The notes under the pieces were generated by a model that saw only the letters and a program-made list of their open reading frames with translations, did not search any database and was not told where the DNA came from. Below, one piece after another: positions 46,061-54,343 of a stretch of 64,000 nt of DNA. The stretch is from contig JAPUEK010000020.1 of the NCBI GenBank assembly GCA_027492585.1, positions 46,689-110,688 of the forward strand, read 5' to 3'. The translations under genes were made by a program, and so were the position numbers. Source of the stretch: Paracoccaceae bacterium. Its GTDB lineage: Bacteria > Pseudomonadota > Alphaproteobacteria > Rhodobacterales > Rhodobacteraceae. The number at the start of each line of letters is the position of its first letter. Positions within the stretch are counted from its first letter, which is position 1.

Positions 46061-49000
46061 ATGGCATCCTATCAGGTCAGGCAACGCGATCCGCTTCTGG
46101 ATCAGTCCACCCAGGCAATGCTGGAAAAGCGCGGGCGCGAGCTTCTCGGTCTGGCGCTGATCGGGGCGGGGCTGCTCTTCACCCTCATGCTGTGGAGCTA
46201 TTCGCCCAATGATCCGGGCTGGATGGTGGCAACGGAGGAACCGGCGCAGAACTGGCTCGGCCGGTTCGGGGCGGCGCTCGCCTCGACGCTGATCATCATC
46301 GGCGGCAAGGGGGCCTGGGGCATCCCGGTGGTGCTGACCGCCTGGGGGATGCGCTTCGTGCTGCATCGCGGGGCGGACCGCGCCCTTGGCCGGATGGTCT
46401 TCGCCGTGATCGCCATTGCCATGGGCTCGGTCTATGCCGCGACGCTGCTGCCCGACGGCGACTGGATCCACACCTTCGGCATGGGCGGGCTCTTCGGCGA
46501 TACCGTCTCGGGCGCGCTTCTGGGCATGATCCCGGCGGGGGCCGGGGTGGGGCTGAAGATCCTGTCGGTGCTGAGCGGCCTTGCCCTCATCGGCCTGATG
46601 CTCTTCGTCACCGGCTTCAACCTGGCCGAGGTGCGCGCCACCGGGCGCTTTCTGGTGACGAGCCTGATCCACACCTATTCCACCCTGCTCGGCGCCGCCG
46701 GCAAGGGCGCGCAAGGCACCGCCCGCGCCGCCGCCGCCCTCCAGGACCGCCGCCGCGCCGCAGCCGCCGCCGCGCCGGCCGATACCCGTTTCAGCGCACC
46801 GATGGCCGAGACCGCCCGCGGCGCCAGTGTCATCCGCCGCGCCGAGCCCGCCGTCAGTGCCGAGCCGGAAGTCGCCCATTTCGGCCGCCCCTCCTCGCTG
46901 CGCGCCGACCCGCGCTATGCCGAACCCCTGGCCGAGGCCCCGCAATACGCCCAGCCGCGCGAGAAACTCAGCCTGCTCGCCCGGATGCCCGCCCTGATGC
47001 GCCGCGCCGTGGAGCCGGAGCCGGAACTGGTGGAGCCGATCCTGTCCCACCACGCCGAAGAGGCGGAACTGCCGACCGATGACCGCATCAAGGCCCGCAT
47101 CTCCGATGTGATCCGCGCCCGCACCCGCGATCCGCAGGTGCCGACGAATCCGATCACCGCCGCCATCCAGCGCCGCGAGCCGCCGATGGCCCGCCCGCGC
47201 GGGCCGCAACCGCTGATCGCCGACACCCGCCCGGTGGCCCGCGCCGCCGTCCCGGTTGCAGCCCCCCTCGCCCCGCCCGGCCTGCGCGCCGAGCCGCCGG
47301 TGATGGCCGCACCCGGCCTGCCGCCGATGCCGAAGCTCATGCCCCGCATGGAACTTCCCGCCGACCTGCCGCCCGCCGCCCCGGATTACCCCGAGACGGA
47401 GGAGGAGGACTGGGGCCTCACCGAAAACTGGTCGCCGGAGCCGGAACTGCCCGAGACCTATCCCGAACCCTTCGCGGCAGAACCGCCGCGCCGCACGGTC
47501 GTGCAGCACAGCGCGAAGAAACCCGCCGCCCCCTCCCGCCGCGCGCAGGACGAAGCCCAGCCCCGCCTGCGCTTCGACGATCCCGCCCCGGCCTATGAAC
47601 TGCCGCCGCTCTCGCTTCTGGCCAATCCGCAGACCATCCAGCGTCACCAGCTCTCCGACGATTCGCTGGAGGAAAACGCCCGGATGCTGGAATCCGTGCT
47701 CGACGACTACGGCGTGAAGGGCGAGATCACCTCGGTCCGCCCCGGCCCGGTCGTGACCATGTATGAGCTGGAACCGGCGCCCGGACTGAAAGCCTCCCGC
47801 GTGATCGGCCTTGCCGATGACATCGCCCGCTCCATGTCGGCGCTCTCCGCCCGCGTCTCCACCGTGCCGGGCCGCACCGTGATCGGCATCGAACTCCCCA
47901 ACGCCCACCGCGAGAAGGTGGTGCTGCGCGAGATCCTCTCCGCCCGCGACTTCGGCGACAGCCAGCTCCGCCTGCCCCTCGCCCTCGGCAAGGACATCGG
48001 CGGCGACCCGATCGTGGCGAACCTCGCCAAGATGCCCCACCTGCTGATCGCCGGCACCACCGGCTCCGGCAAATCGGTGGCCATCAACACCATGATCCTG
48101 TCGCTTCTCTACAAGCTGACGCCGGAAGAATGCCGCCTGATCATGATCGACCCGAAGATGCTTGAACTTTCCGTCTATGACGGCATCCCGCACCTTCTCT
48201 CCCCCGTCGTCACCGATCCGAAGAAGGCCGTGGTGGCCCTGAAATGGACCGTGGGCGAGATGGAGGAACGCTATCGCAAGATGTCCAAGATGGGCGTCCG
48301 CAACATCGAAGGCTACAACGGCCGCGTCCGCGAGGCCCTCGCCAAGGGCGAGATGTTCAAGCGCACCATCCAGACCGGCTTCGACGAGGATACCGGCGAG
48401 CCTGTGTTCGAGACCGATGAATTCCAGCCCGTCGCGCTGCCCTATATCGTGGTGATCGTGGACGAGATGGCCGACCTGATGATGGTCGCCGGCAAGGAGA
48501 TCGAGGCCTGCATCCAGCGCCTCGCCCAGATGGCCCGCGCCTCCGGCATCCACCTGATCATGGCGACGCAGCGCCCCTCGGTGGACGTGATCACCGGCAC
48601 GATCAAGGCCAACTTCCCGACCCGGATCTCCTTCCAGGTCACCTCGAAGATCGACAGCCGCACCATCCTCGGCGAACAGGGCGCCGAACAGCTTCTGGGC
48701 ATGGGCGACATGCTCTACATGGCCGGCGGCGGCCGGGTGAGCCGGATCCACGGGCCGTTCGTTTCGGATGAGGAAGTCGAGGAAATCGTCAACCACCTCA
48801 AGAGCTTCGGCCCGCCCTCCTATATGTCCGGCGTGGTCGAAGGCCCGGAGGAGGACGCCGCCTCCGACATCGACATGGTGCTCGGCCTCGGCAATGGCGA
48901 GGCTTCGGACGACGCGCTCTACGATCAGGCCGTCGCCGTAGTCGCCAAGGACCGCAAATGCTCGACCTCCTACATCCAGCGCAAGCTCGGCATCGGCTAC

Positions 49001-49099
49001 AACAAGGCCGCAAGGCTGGTGGAGCAGATGGAGGAAGAGGGCGTCGTCACCCCCGCGAACCATGTCGGCAAGCGCGAGATCCTGCTGCCGGAGCATTGA
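46061..49099 (+). CDS. ftsK: DNA translocase FtsK
   Basis: A 1012-aa FtsK. Residues ~20-190 contain four membrane helices ([17 protein letters not shown] and three more). Residues ~190-510 are a Pro/Ala/Arg-rich linker. The motor has Walker A GTTGSGKS near residue 665, Walker [14 protein letters not shown] near 805 and [11 protein letters not shown]. The C-terminal gamma domain ([22 protein letters not shown]...[11 protein letters not shown]) is the winged helix that reads KOPS. It moves and segregates chromosome ends at the septum. Shorter linker than E. coli. Terminator follows. Confidence 0.97.
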   Translation: MASYQVRQRDPLLDQSTQAMLEKRGRELLGLALIGAGLLFTLMLWSYSPNDPGWMVATEEPAQNWLGRFGAALASTLIIIGGKGAWGIPVVLTAWGMRFVLHRGADRALGRMVFAVIAIAMGSVYAATLLPDGDWIHTFGMGGLFGDTVSGALLGMIPAGAGVGLKILSVLSGLALIGLMLFVTGFNLAEVRATGRFLVTSLIHTYSTLLGAAGKGAQGTARAAAALQDRRRAAAAAAPADTRFSAPMAETARGASVIRRAEPAVSAEPEVAHFGRPSSLRADPRYAEPLAEAPQYAQPREKLSLLARMPALMRRAVEPEPELVEPILSHHAEEAELPTDDRIKARISDVIRARTRDPQVPTNPITAAIQRREPPMARPRGPQPLIADTRPVARAAVPVAAPLAPPGLRAEPPVMAAPGLPPMPKLMPRMELPADLPPAAPDYPETEEEDWGLTENWSPEPELPETYPEPFAAEPPRRTVVQHSAKKPAAPSRRAQDEAQPRLRFDDPAPAYELPPLSLLANPQTIQRHQLSDDSLEENARMLESVLDDYGVKGEITSVRPGPVVTMYELEPAPGLKASRVIGLADDIARSMSALSARVSTVPGRTVIGIELPNAHREKVVLREILSARDFGDSQLRLPLALGKDIGGDPIVANLAKMPHLLIAGTTGSGKSVAINTMILSLLYKLTPEECRLIMIDPKMLELSVYDGIPHLLSPVVTDPKKAVVALKWTVGEMEERYRKMSKMGVRNIEGYNGRVREALAKGEMFKRTIQTGFDEDTGEPVFETDEFQPVALPYIVVIVDEMADLMMVAGKEIEACIQRLAQMARASGIHLIMATQRPSVDVITGTIKANFPTRISFQVTSKIDSRTILGEQGAEQLLGMGDMLYMAGGGRVSRIHGPFVSDEEVEEIVNHLKSFGPPSYMSGVVEGPEEDAASDIDMVLGLGNGEASDDALYDQAVAVVAKDRKCSTSYIQRKLGIGYNKAARLVEQMEEEGVVTPANHVGKREILLPEH

Positions 49100-49142
49100 G
49101 CCCCCTCCCCTGCCGCCCGGCGCGCGGGGGGGAAACCGCGAT

Positions 49143-49265
49143 CGCTCCGCGGGGGATATTTGAACACAGTGGATGAGGAAAGCGCCGCGCCCCCGAAAAG
49201 GCGCGGCGTTTTCGTCGGTCACCGCCCTGCCCCATCCCCTGTGCCTAAATATCCCCCGCGGAGCG
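49143..49265. repeat. Intergenic repeat, copy G: inverted pair around a terminator
   Basis: 49143-49178 (CGCTCCGCGGGGGATATTTG then AACACAGTGGATGAGG) and 49231-49265 (its reverse complement with few changes: CCCATCCCCTGTGCC, TAAATATCCCCC, GCGGAGCG) form an inverted pair flanking a T-tailed hairpin. These are the left block of the repeat family without the CCGGAGGGG hairpin. It occupies the convergent gap of ftsK (+) and the BrnA-like gene (-). Confidence 0.85.
49183..49212 (+). terminator. Intrinsic terminator of ftsK
   Basis: CGCCGCGCC (49183-49191) pairs with GGCGCGGCG (49200-49208) around CCCGAAAA and is followed by TTTTC. It lies 84 bp after the ftsK stop, inside the inverted pair of repeat elements. 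Confidence 0.85.
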
Positions 49266-49292
49266 TCCTTCGCCTGTCCTAGGCGCTCCGGA

Positions 49293-49787
49293 TCAGAAAA
49301 GCCGCTCCGCCGTGCCAAGCCCCATCTCGTCGGCCATGCGCGACAGCCGGGCAAGGCGGCGGTCCACCTCCTGATCCTCCGCCTCGGTGCCGAACCCCGC
49401 CCGCGCCCGCGCATTGCGGGCCGAGATCAGCGCGATCACCTCCCGCCCCTCCTGCATGTAACGCTCCATCGGCAGGGGGCGGTAGTCCGTCGCCTCCGGC
49501 CCGGTCACCACCCCGGCGAGCCGCGCCTGCATGAAGGCGCGCAGCACCGCGTTCATCCGGCTCAGATGCCGGCGCCCCATCGCGCGGAAAAAGCGCGTCA
49601 CATCCTCGTCGATCCGCATCGTCACCGCGATCTTGCGCGGCACCGCTTCCGCCAGCGCGATCTCCTGCCAGGCGGCGGGGATGCGCGGCGAGCCGTCGAG
49701 ACCCCAGCGCAGATCCTCCTCCAGCCCGCGCAGGGTGCTGGCGAGGTGGTGATACTGGCTGCGGGTCTGGGCGGTGCTGGCGGGCAT
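49293..49787 (-). CDS. BrnA antitoxin-like protein, no toxin partner seen
   Basis: A 164-aa protein. The central segment KIAVTMRIDEDVTRFFRAMG followed by RRHLSRMNAVLRAFM matches the C-terminal ribbon-helix-helix of BrnA-type antitoxins; the first ~60 residues are charged and not recognisable. There is no BrnT-like toxin gene next to it, so it may be a stand-alone DNA-binding regulator. The ATG after GAGGAA is chosen over one 16 codons upstream. An 11-bp iteron array lies ~75 bp upstream of the start, a possible operator. Confidence 0.65.
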   Translation of the reverse strand: MPASTAQTRSQYHHLASTLRGLEEDLRWGLDGSPRIPAAWQEIALAEAVPRKIAVTMRIDEDVTRFFRAMGRRHLSRMNAVLRAFMQARLAGVVTGPEATDYRPLPMERYMQEGREVIALISARNARARAGFGTEAEDQEVDRRLARLSRMADEMGLGTAERLF

Positions 49788-49860
49788 GGCGGTTCCTCGA
49801 TGCGTGAGAAAAGCCTGCCGCCCCGGCGTCAACAAAGCCTTAACCCTGCGCGCCGGATGT

Positions 49861-49937
49861 AGGGACGCAGAGCATACGGGGTGAATACGGGCCGAAGACC
49901 GAAGGAAGACGCGGTGCAGACGCGGTAAAAACGGGGA
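49861..49937 (+). repeat. Iteron array 1: seven 11-bp units
   Basis: Units at 49861, 49872, 49883, 49894, 49905, 49916 and 49927, each 11 bp: the best are GCATACGGGGT, GAATACGGGCC, GAAGACCGAAG, GAAGACGCGGT and GCAGACGCGGT; the first and last are weaker. All keep A-C at positions 5-6. The period equals about one helical turn. One unit (GAATACGGGCC) is identical to a unit in the second array at 62161. The array lies between the mltB-like stop and the BrnA-like gene start. Confidence 0.8.
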
Positions 49938-49939
49938 TT

Positions 49940-51175
49940 TCAGCGCAGAAGCGCCAGCAGTTCCAGCGAGGGTTCGCCCGTCACCGTCAGGCCCCGGCGT
50001 GCCTGAAAGGCCGAAATCGCCGCCCGGCTTTTCGCGCCGATCACCCCGTCCGAGCCGCCGGTGTCAAAGCCCGCAGCCGTCAGCCGCCGCTGCAACTCCT
50101 GCCGGTCGGCGATGGTCATGCCCGTCGCATCCGGCGGGAAGGCGCCGCGCACCGCCGGGCCGCCACGCAGCCGGTCGGACAGATGGCCCACGCCGATCAC
50201 ATAGCTTTCTGCATTGTTGTAGCGGGCGATCACGTTGAAATTGTTGAAGATCATGAAGGCCGGGCCGCGCGCGCCTGCGGGCAGAAGGATCGAGGCGCCG
50301 CCATGGTTCGGCACCGCCCGCCCGTCCATATCCGTCACCCCCAGCGCCGCCCAGTCCGCCGGGCTCCGCCCCTTGCCGCGCCCGGCAAGCGACGTGTCGA
50401 AGCCTGCCGGCAGCCGCACCTCCACCCCCCAGGGCTGACCCTTGGTCCAGCCCGATTTCGCCAGATAGGCGGCGGTCGAAGCCAGCGCGTCCGTCGGGTC
50501 GTCCGACCAGATGTCGCGGCGGCCATCTCCTGTGAAATCAACGGCATAGGCGAGGTATGAGGTCGGGATGAACTGAGTATGCCCCATCGCCCCCGCCCAG
50601 CTTCCGGTCATGTTCTGTGGCGTCGTATCCCCGTTCTGGAGGATCTTCAGCGCCGCCACCAACTGCTGCTCGAAGAAGGCCCCGCGCCGTCCCTCATAGG
50701 CGAGGGTGGAGAGCGCCGAGATCACCGGAACATTGCCCCGCCGCTCCCCGTAGAAGCTTTCCAGCCCCCAGACCGCCGCGACGACATTGCCCTCCACTCC
50801 GTAGCGTTTTTCGATCTGCGCCAAGGAGTTGGCCTCCCGCGCCATGGCGGCGCGCCCCTTGGAAACCCGCTCTTCCGAAGCGGCGATGGCGAGGTAATCC
50901 TCGATGCTGCGGGTGAATTCGGTCTGGTTGCGGTCCTTCTCGATGACATCGGGCAGGAAACCCGCGGAGCGGAAAGCGGCATCGAATGTGCCGGCAGAGA
51001 TCCCCTTGCCGAGCGCCCTGCCCCGGAACCCCGCCACCCAGGTGTCATAACCGGCATTCGGCACCGGGCGCATCACGGTTTCAGGGACGCGGACCGCCCC
51101 GCGCGATCCCCCCACGCAGGCCGAAAGACCCATTGCCAGAAGCCCCAGAACCACCCCGCGCCGTGCTGCCCGCAT
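49940..51175 (-). CDS. Lytic murein transglycosylase (MltB family) lipoprotein
   Basis: A 411-aa lipoprotein. The signal peptide ends in LSAC (lipobox). An MltB-like catalytic domain follows with the Glu in VWGLESFYGERRGN, plus AMGHTQFIPTSYLAYAVDF and RYNNAESYVIGVGHLSDR. The C-terminal ~60 residues form a peptidoglycan-binding domain (RQELQRRLTAAGFDTGGSDG). It cleaves glycan strands at the outer-membrane inner face. The start used is preceded by AAGGA at ideal spacing; an ATG 3 codons upstream is also possible. Confidence 0.92.
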   Translation of the reverse strand: MRAARRGVVLGLLAMGLSACVGGSRGAVRVPETVMRPVPNAGYDTWVAGFRGRALGKGISAGTFDAAFRSAGFLPDVIEKDRNQTEFTRSIEDYLAIAASEERVSKGRAAMAREANSLAQIEKRYGVEGNVVAAVWGLESFYGERRGNVPVISALSTLAYEGRRGAFFEQQLVAALKILQNGDTTPQNMTGSWAGAMGHTQFIPTSYLAYAVDFTGDGRRDIWSDDPTDALASTAAYLAKSGWTKGQPWGVEVRLPAGFDTSLAGRGKGRSPADWAALGVTDMDGRAVPNHGGASILLPAGARGPAFMIFNNFNVIARYNNAESYVIGVGHLSDRLRGGPAVRGAFPPDATGMTIADRQELQRRLTAAGFDTGGSDGVIGAKSRAAISAFQARRGLTVTGEPSLELLALLR

Positions 51176-51348
51176 CCTGCCCATCCTTTTGTTTTCCGGG
51201 TCTATCCTAGCCCAGCCGCCCCTCCGCGCCAAGCGGAACGGGGCGCCGGCACCCCTCACGGAAGGGTCAGCGCACGGGATCGGCAACTCCCCGCCATTTG
51301 ACCGGACCGGGGGTGCCACAGCCTCTTGCACTGGACTATATTGCGGGC

Positions 51349-51963
51349 ATGAAACGCTTTCGCCCCTTTCTCGCCGCCGCAGCCATCGGTCTTGCCACGC
51401 TCGGCTCCAGTCTTGCCGCTCTGGCGGAGCCGATCCCGCTCAAGGATCTGTCGGCCTATCTCAACAAGCTGACCACCGCCGAGACGGATTTCACCCAGGT
51501 GAACGCCGACGGCTCGGTTTCGGTCGGCAAGCTGATGATCAAGCGTCCCGGCCGGGTGCGGTTCGAATATGCCCCGCCGGACAAGTCGCTGGTGCTGGCC
51601 TCGGGCGGGCAGGTGGCGATCTTTGACGCCAAGTCGAACCAGCCGCCGGAACAATATCCGCTGAAGCGCACCCCGCTCAACCTGATCCTCGGCGACAACA
51701 TCAACCTCGGCAAGGCGCGGATGGTGGTGGGCCACAAGGAGGTGGACAAGACCACCCGCGTCATCGCGCAAGACCCCGACACGCCGGAATACGGCACGAT
51801 CGAGCTGGTCTTCACCGCCAATCCTCTGGCGCTGCGGCAATGGATCATCACCGATGATCTCGGCCAGCAAACCACGGTCATCCTTGGGCAATTGGCGACG
51901 GGGCAGGACTTTCCGCCCTCGATGTTCTCCATCACCAACGAGGTCGACCGCCGCAAGCGCTAG
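51349..51963 (+). CDS. lolA: Outer-membrane lipoprotein carrier protein
   Basis: A 204-aa periplasmic protein with an N-terminal Sec signal (FLAAAAIGLATLGSSLAALA, cleavage near residue 26). The rest matches LolA: DFTQVNADGSVSVGKLMIKRPGRVRFEY, then LVLASGGQVAIFD and TIELVFTANPLALRQWIITDDLGQ. It ferries lipoproteins from LolCDE to the outer membrane. It is divergent from the mltB-like gene. Repeat copy E follows. Confidence 0.93.
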   Translation: MKRFRPFLAAAAIGLATLGSSLAALAEPIPLKDLSAYLNKLTTAETDFTQVNADGSVSVGKLMIKRPGRVRFEYAPPDKSLVLASGGQVAIFDAKSNQPPEQYPLKRTPLNLILGDNINLGKARMVVGHKEVDKTTRVIAQDPDTPEYGTIELVFTANPLALRQWIITDDLGQQTTVILGQLATGQDFPPSMFSITNEVDRRKR

Positions 51964-52010
51964 GACCTGCCGATCTCCGGACCGGAGCCGGCGCAGCTCC
52001 CCCTCCCGCC

Positions 52011-52070
52011 TTTCATCTTGCCTCAAATATCCTGCGGGGAGGTCCGGAGGGGTGCAAAGCCCCTCCGGGG
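52011..52070 (+). repeat. Intergenic repeat, copy E (convergent junction)
   Basis: TTTCATCTTGCCTCAAATATCC then TGCGGGGAGGT, then hairpin CCGGAGGGG (52044-52052) / CCCCTCCGG (52060-52068) with loop TGCAAAG. It is nearly identical to copy D over more than 50 bp but in opposite orientation. It lies between lolA (+) and the SLT gene (-). Confidence 0.88.
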
Positions 52071-52122
52071 TCTCAATGGCACGCACCACCTGCCGAATGT
52101 CGATCCCCTCCGGCCCCCGGCC

Positions 52123-52701
52123 TCAGCGGCAATACTGGAGCTGTTCGGCATAGCGCTGCGACCGCGCGCCGACATTGGCCGCGACCTCCACCAGCCAGGG
52201 CTTGCCGAGATAACTCTGGTTCGCATAGCCGGTGCGGCCCTCGTGATAGGCCAGATACTGCGCCTGAGCATCGCCGCGGCTGATCCCGAGACGTTCAGAG
52301 CTCGCGCTCATGTACCAGCCCATGAAATCGGTCGCATCGGTGATCCGGTCACGCTTTGCGCCACGCCGGTTCTCTTCCTTCTGGTATTCCTCCCAGGTGC
52401 CGTCGAGCGCCTGGCTATAGCCATAGGCCGAGGACTGCCGCCCCATCGGAATGATGCCGAGCGCATAATTATGCGGGGTACGGGCATTGCCGATGAATTT
52501 CGATTCCTGATGGATGGTCGCCATCTGGACGTGAACGGGGATACCCCATTTCCGTTCGGTGGCCTTCATCGCCTTCCAGTAGGTCGGCCGCTGACGCAGG
52601 ATCGCGCAAGCGTCTTCAAGATCACGGGGCGCCGAAAAATTCCCTCCCCCGCAGGATGCGAGGGCCAGCAACAGGATCGACGCACGGAGAGTTCTGCTCA
52701 T
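52123..52701 (-). CDS. Lytic transglycosylase-like (SLT fold) lipoprotein
   Basis: A 192-aa lipoprotein with lipobox LASC. The SLT-like fold shows ATIHQESKFIGNARTP (catalytic Glu), AYGYSQALDGTWEEYQKEE and YLAYHEGRTGYA. GAGGGG precedes the ATG; the frame runs further upstream but without a signal peptide at that end. A small second transglycosylase close to the mltB-like gene suggests local cell-wall remodelling. Confidence 0.88.
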   Translation of the reverse strand: MSRTLRASILLLALASCGGGNFSAPRDLEDACAILRQRPTYWKAMKATERKWGIPVHVQMATIHQESKFIGNARTPHNYALGIIPMGRQSSAYGYSQALDGTWEEYQKEENRRGAKRDRITDATDFMGWYMSASSERLGISRGDAQAQYLAYHEGRTGYANQSYLGKPWLVEVAANVGARSQRYAEQLQYCR

Positions 52702-52935
52702 CTGCCCCTCGCGCTTTATTTTGCGGCAGGATAGGCGAAAACCGGCAGGGAGGAAATGCCTCAAACCCCGGTTCCGATCAGAAATCCGCGAGGTTACCCT
52801 CCGTTTCCCGCCCCGCCTTCGGCCTGAAACCGCCGGAACTGGGGCGCTCAGGGCCACAGATTGTTTCCCTCCCGTCCCGCCTGCAAGATGGACAAGCCCC
52901 CCCGAACGGGATTAGTAACCGCCAATGGGGAAGGT

Positions 52936-53268
52936 ATGACCATGCGACAGACAGACGCAAAATATCACATCGGTCAGATCCTGCGGCACCGGAAACATCC
53001 GTTTCGCGGTGTGGTTTTCGATGTCGATGCGATGTTTTCCAATACCCAGGAATGGTATGACGCCATCCCCGAGGACAGCCGCCCCTCCAAGGACCAACCC
53101 TTCTATCACCTGCTCGCCGAGAATGACCAAAGCTATTATGTGGCCTATGTCTCGGAGCAGAACCTCGTCCCGGATGAAACGGGCGAGCCGGTGAGCCATC
53201 CCGATCTGCCCGATCTCTTCGGCGACTTCGAGGATGGGCGCTACCCGCTGCAATTCCAGTTGAACTGA
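52936..53268 (+). CDS. hspQ: Heat shock protein HspQ
   Basis: A 110-aa HspQ/YccV family protein. KYHIGQILRHRKHPFRGVVFDVD is the start of the family domain, and PFYHLLAENDQSYYVAYVSEQNLVPD is its conserved core; it ends with PLQFQLN. HspQ is a specificity factor for the Lon protease in enterics. The ATG at 52936 follows GGGGAAGG closely; an ATG six bases on has better spacing and would give 108 aa. Confidence 0.93.
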   Translation: MTMRQTDAKYHIGQILRHRKHPFRGVVFDVDAMFSNTQEWYDAIPEDSRPSKDQPFYHLLAENDQSYYVAYVSEQNLVPDETGEPVSHPDLPDLFGDFEDGRYPLQFQLN

Positions 53269-53349
53269 TCCTCTCACCAGGCTGCCGCTTACCACTTGCT
53301 AATCTCTTGGGCCTATTTTGCAGGCAAAGGGATGCGAAGGATGAGGCGG

Positions 53350-53685
53350 ATGGAGCTATTGGCGGAACGGCAGGGCGACATGCTGGTGGTGCGCGCGGCA
53401 CAGGACCGGATCGACGCGGCAGGCGCGATCCAGTTCAAGGACCGGATGCGGGAGATCACCCGCGACAGCACGGGCCGTGTCGTGCTCGACCTCTCGCAGG
53501 TGCAGTTTCTCGACAGTTCGGGGCTTGGCGCGGTGGTCGCGGTGATGAAGGCGCTCGGCCCGGAGCGGCGGCTGGAGCTTTCGGGCCTGACGCCGACCGT
53601 GCAGAAGGTCTTCCGCCTGACCCGGATGGACAGCGTTTTCCTCATCCATGCGGAGGCGCCGGATGGGTTGCGCGATGCCGGTTGA
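53350..53685 (+). CDS. STAS-domain anti-anti-sigma factor
   Basis: A 111-aa single STAS domain. VVLDLSQVQFLDSSGLGAVVAV carries the phosphorylatable Ser (DSSGLG) of SpoIIAA/RsbV-like antagonists. It overlaps the following kinase-like gene by 23 bp, so the two act as a pair. An ATG 9 bases upstream is possible; the one used has AAGGA eight bases before it. No sigma factor or PP2C phosphatase is near, so the output is unknown. Confidence 0.9.
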   Translation: MELLAERQGDMLVVRAAQDRIDAAGAIQFKDRMREITRDSTGRVVLDLSQVQFLDSSGLGAVVAVMKALGPERRLELSGLTPTVQKVFRLTRMDSVFLIHAEAPDGLRDAG

Positions 53686-54130
53686 CCTCTCCCCGGCGGA
53701 GGGGACGCTGCGCCTGACCATTCCCGGCGATCCGGTGGCCGTGCGTGAGGGGTTGCAGGCGCTTTTCGGCACGCTCCTTCTCCGCAGCCTGCCGGAGGAA
53801 GGGCGCGGCACGGCGGAGCTGGTTCTGGCAGAGGCGCTGAACAACATCGTCGAACATGCCTATGCCCGCCATTCCGGTGAGATCGAGGTGACACTCGCGC
53901 TCGACCCGCAGGGTCTCGTCTGCCGGATCGCCGATACCGGGCTGCCGATGCCGGAGGGCAAATTGCCAGGGGGCGAGTTGGCGCCAATCGACCCGACCGG
54001 GGACCTGCCGGAGGGGGGATTCGGCTGGTTCCTGATTCGCAGCCTGTCGCAGGACCTCGATTACCGCCGGGAGGGGATGCGGAACCTGCTCAGTTTCCGG
54101 CTGGATACGAAACAATCCGACCCGCGATAG
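53663..54130 (+). CDS. Anti-sigma factor-type histidine-kinase-like ATPase (RsbW family)
   Basis: A 155-aa HATPase_c_2 protein. The N box is ELVLAEALNNIVEHAYA, G1 is IADTGLPMP, and G2 is EGGFGWFLIRSL. It would phosphorylate the adjacent STAS protein and bind a sigma factor or other partner. The start after GGAGG (8-base gap) is used. About 210 bp without a recognised gene follow before ggt. Confidence 0.88.
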   Translation: MGCAMPVDLSPAEGTLRLTIPGDPVAVREGLQALFGTLLLRSLPEEGRGTAELVLAEALNNIVEHAYARHSGEIEVTLALDPQGLVCRIADTGLPMPEGKLPGGELAPIDPTGDLPEGGFGWFLIRSLSQDLDYRREGMRNLLSFRLDTKQSDPR

Positions 54131-54343
54131 GGAATTGCTTCCAGATGGAAAAAACTGACGTGGAATAGCCCGATTTCCCCCCTGAATCCGTCACCAAGCT
54201 CCCCGATATTGATCCTGTAGCTGCATAAGGCTTCCCTCGGCGCTGCGGATTAAAGCCCCCACCCAGTTCGTGGCGCCGAGGTTCTCCCCCACTTGGAAAT
54301 CCGCCCCCCTGCCCCTAGGCTCCCGCCAAAGGGGGAGGCGAAG

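Noticed and set aside
45359..49414. Open frame of ~1350 codons on the minus strand opposite ftsK
   Set aside because: Antisense shadow: low-complexity His/Arg/Gly/Ala product, no start signal; the plus strand carries FtsK motifs throughout.
49861..49937. 11-bp tandem units as a CRISPR array or coding repeat
   Set aside because: Units are far too short and have no spacers; an 11-bp period breaks the reading frame, so it is not a protein repeat.
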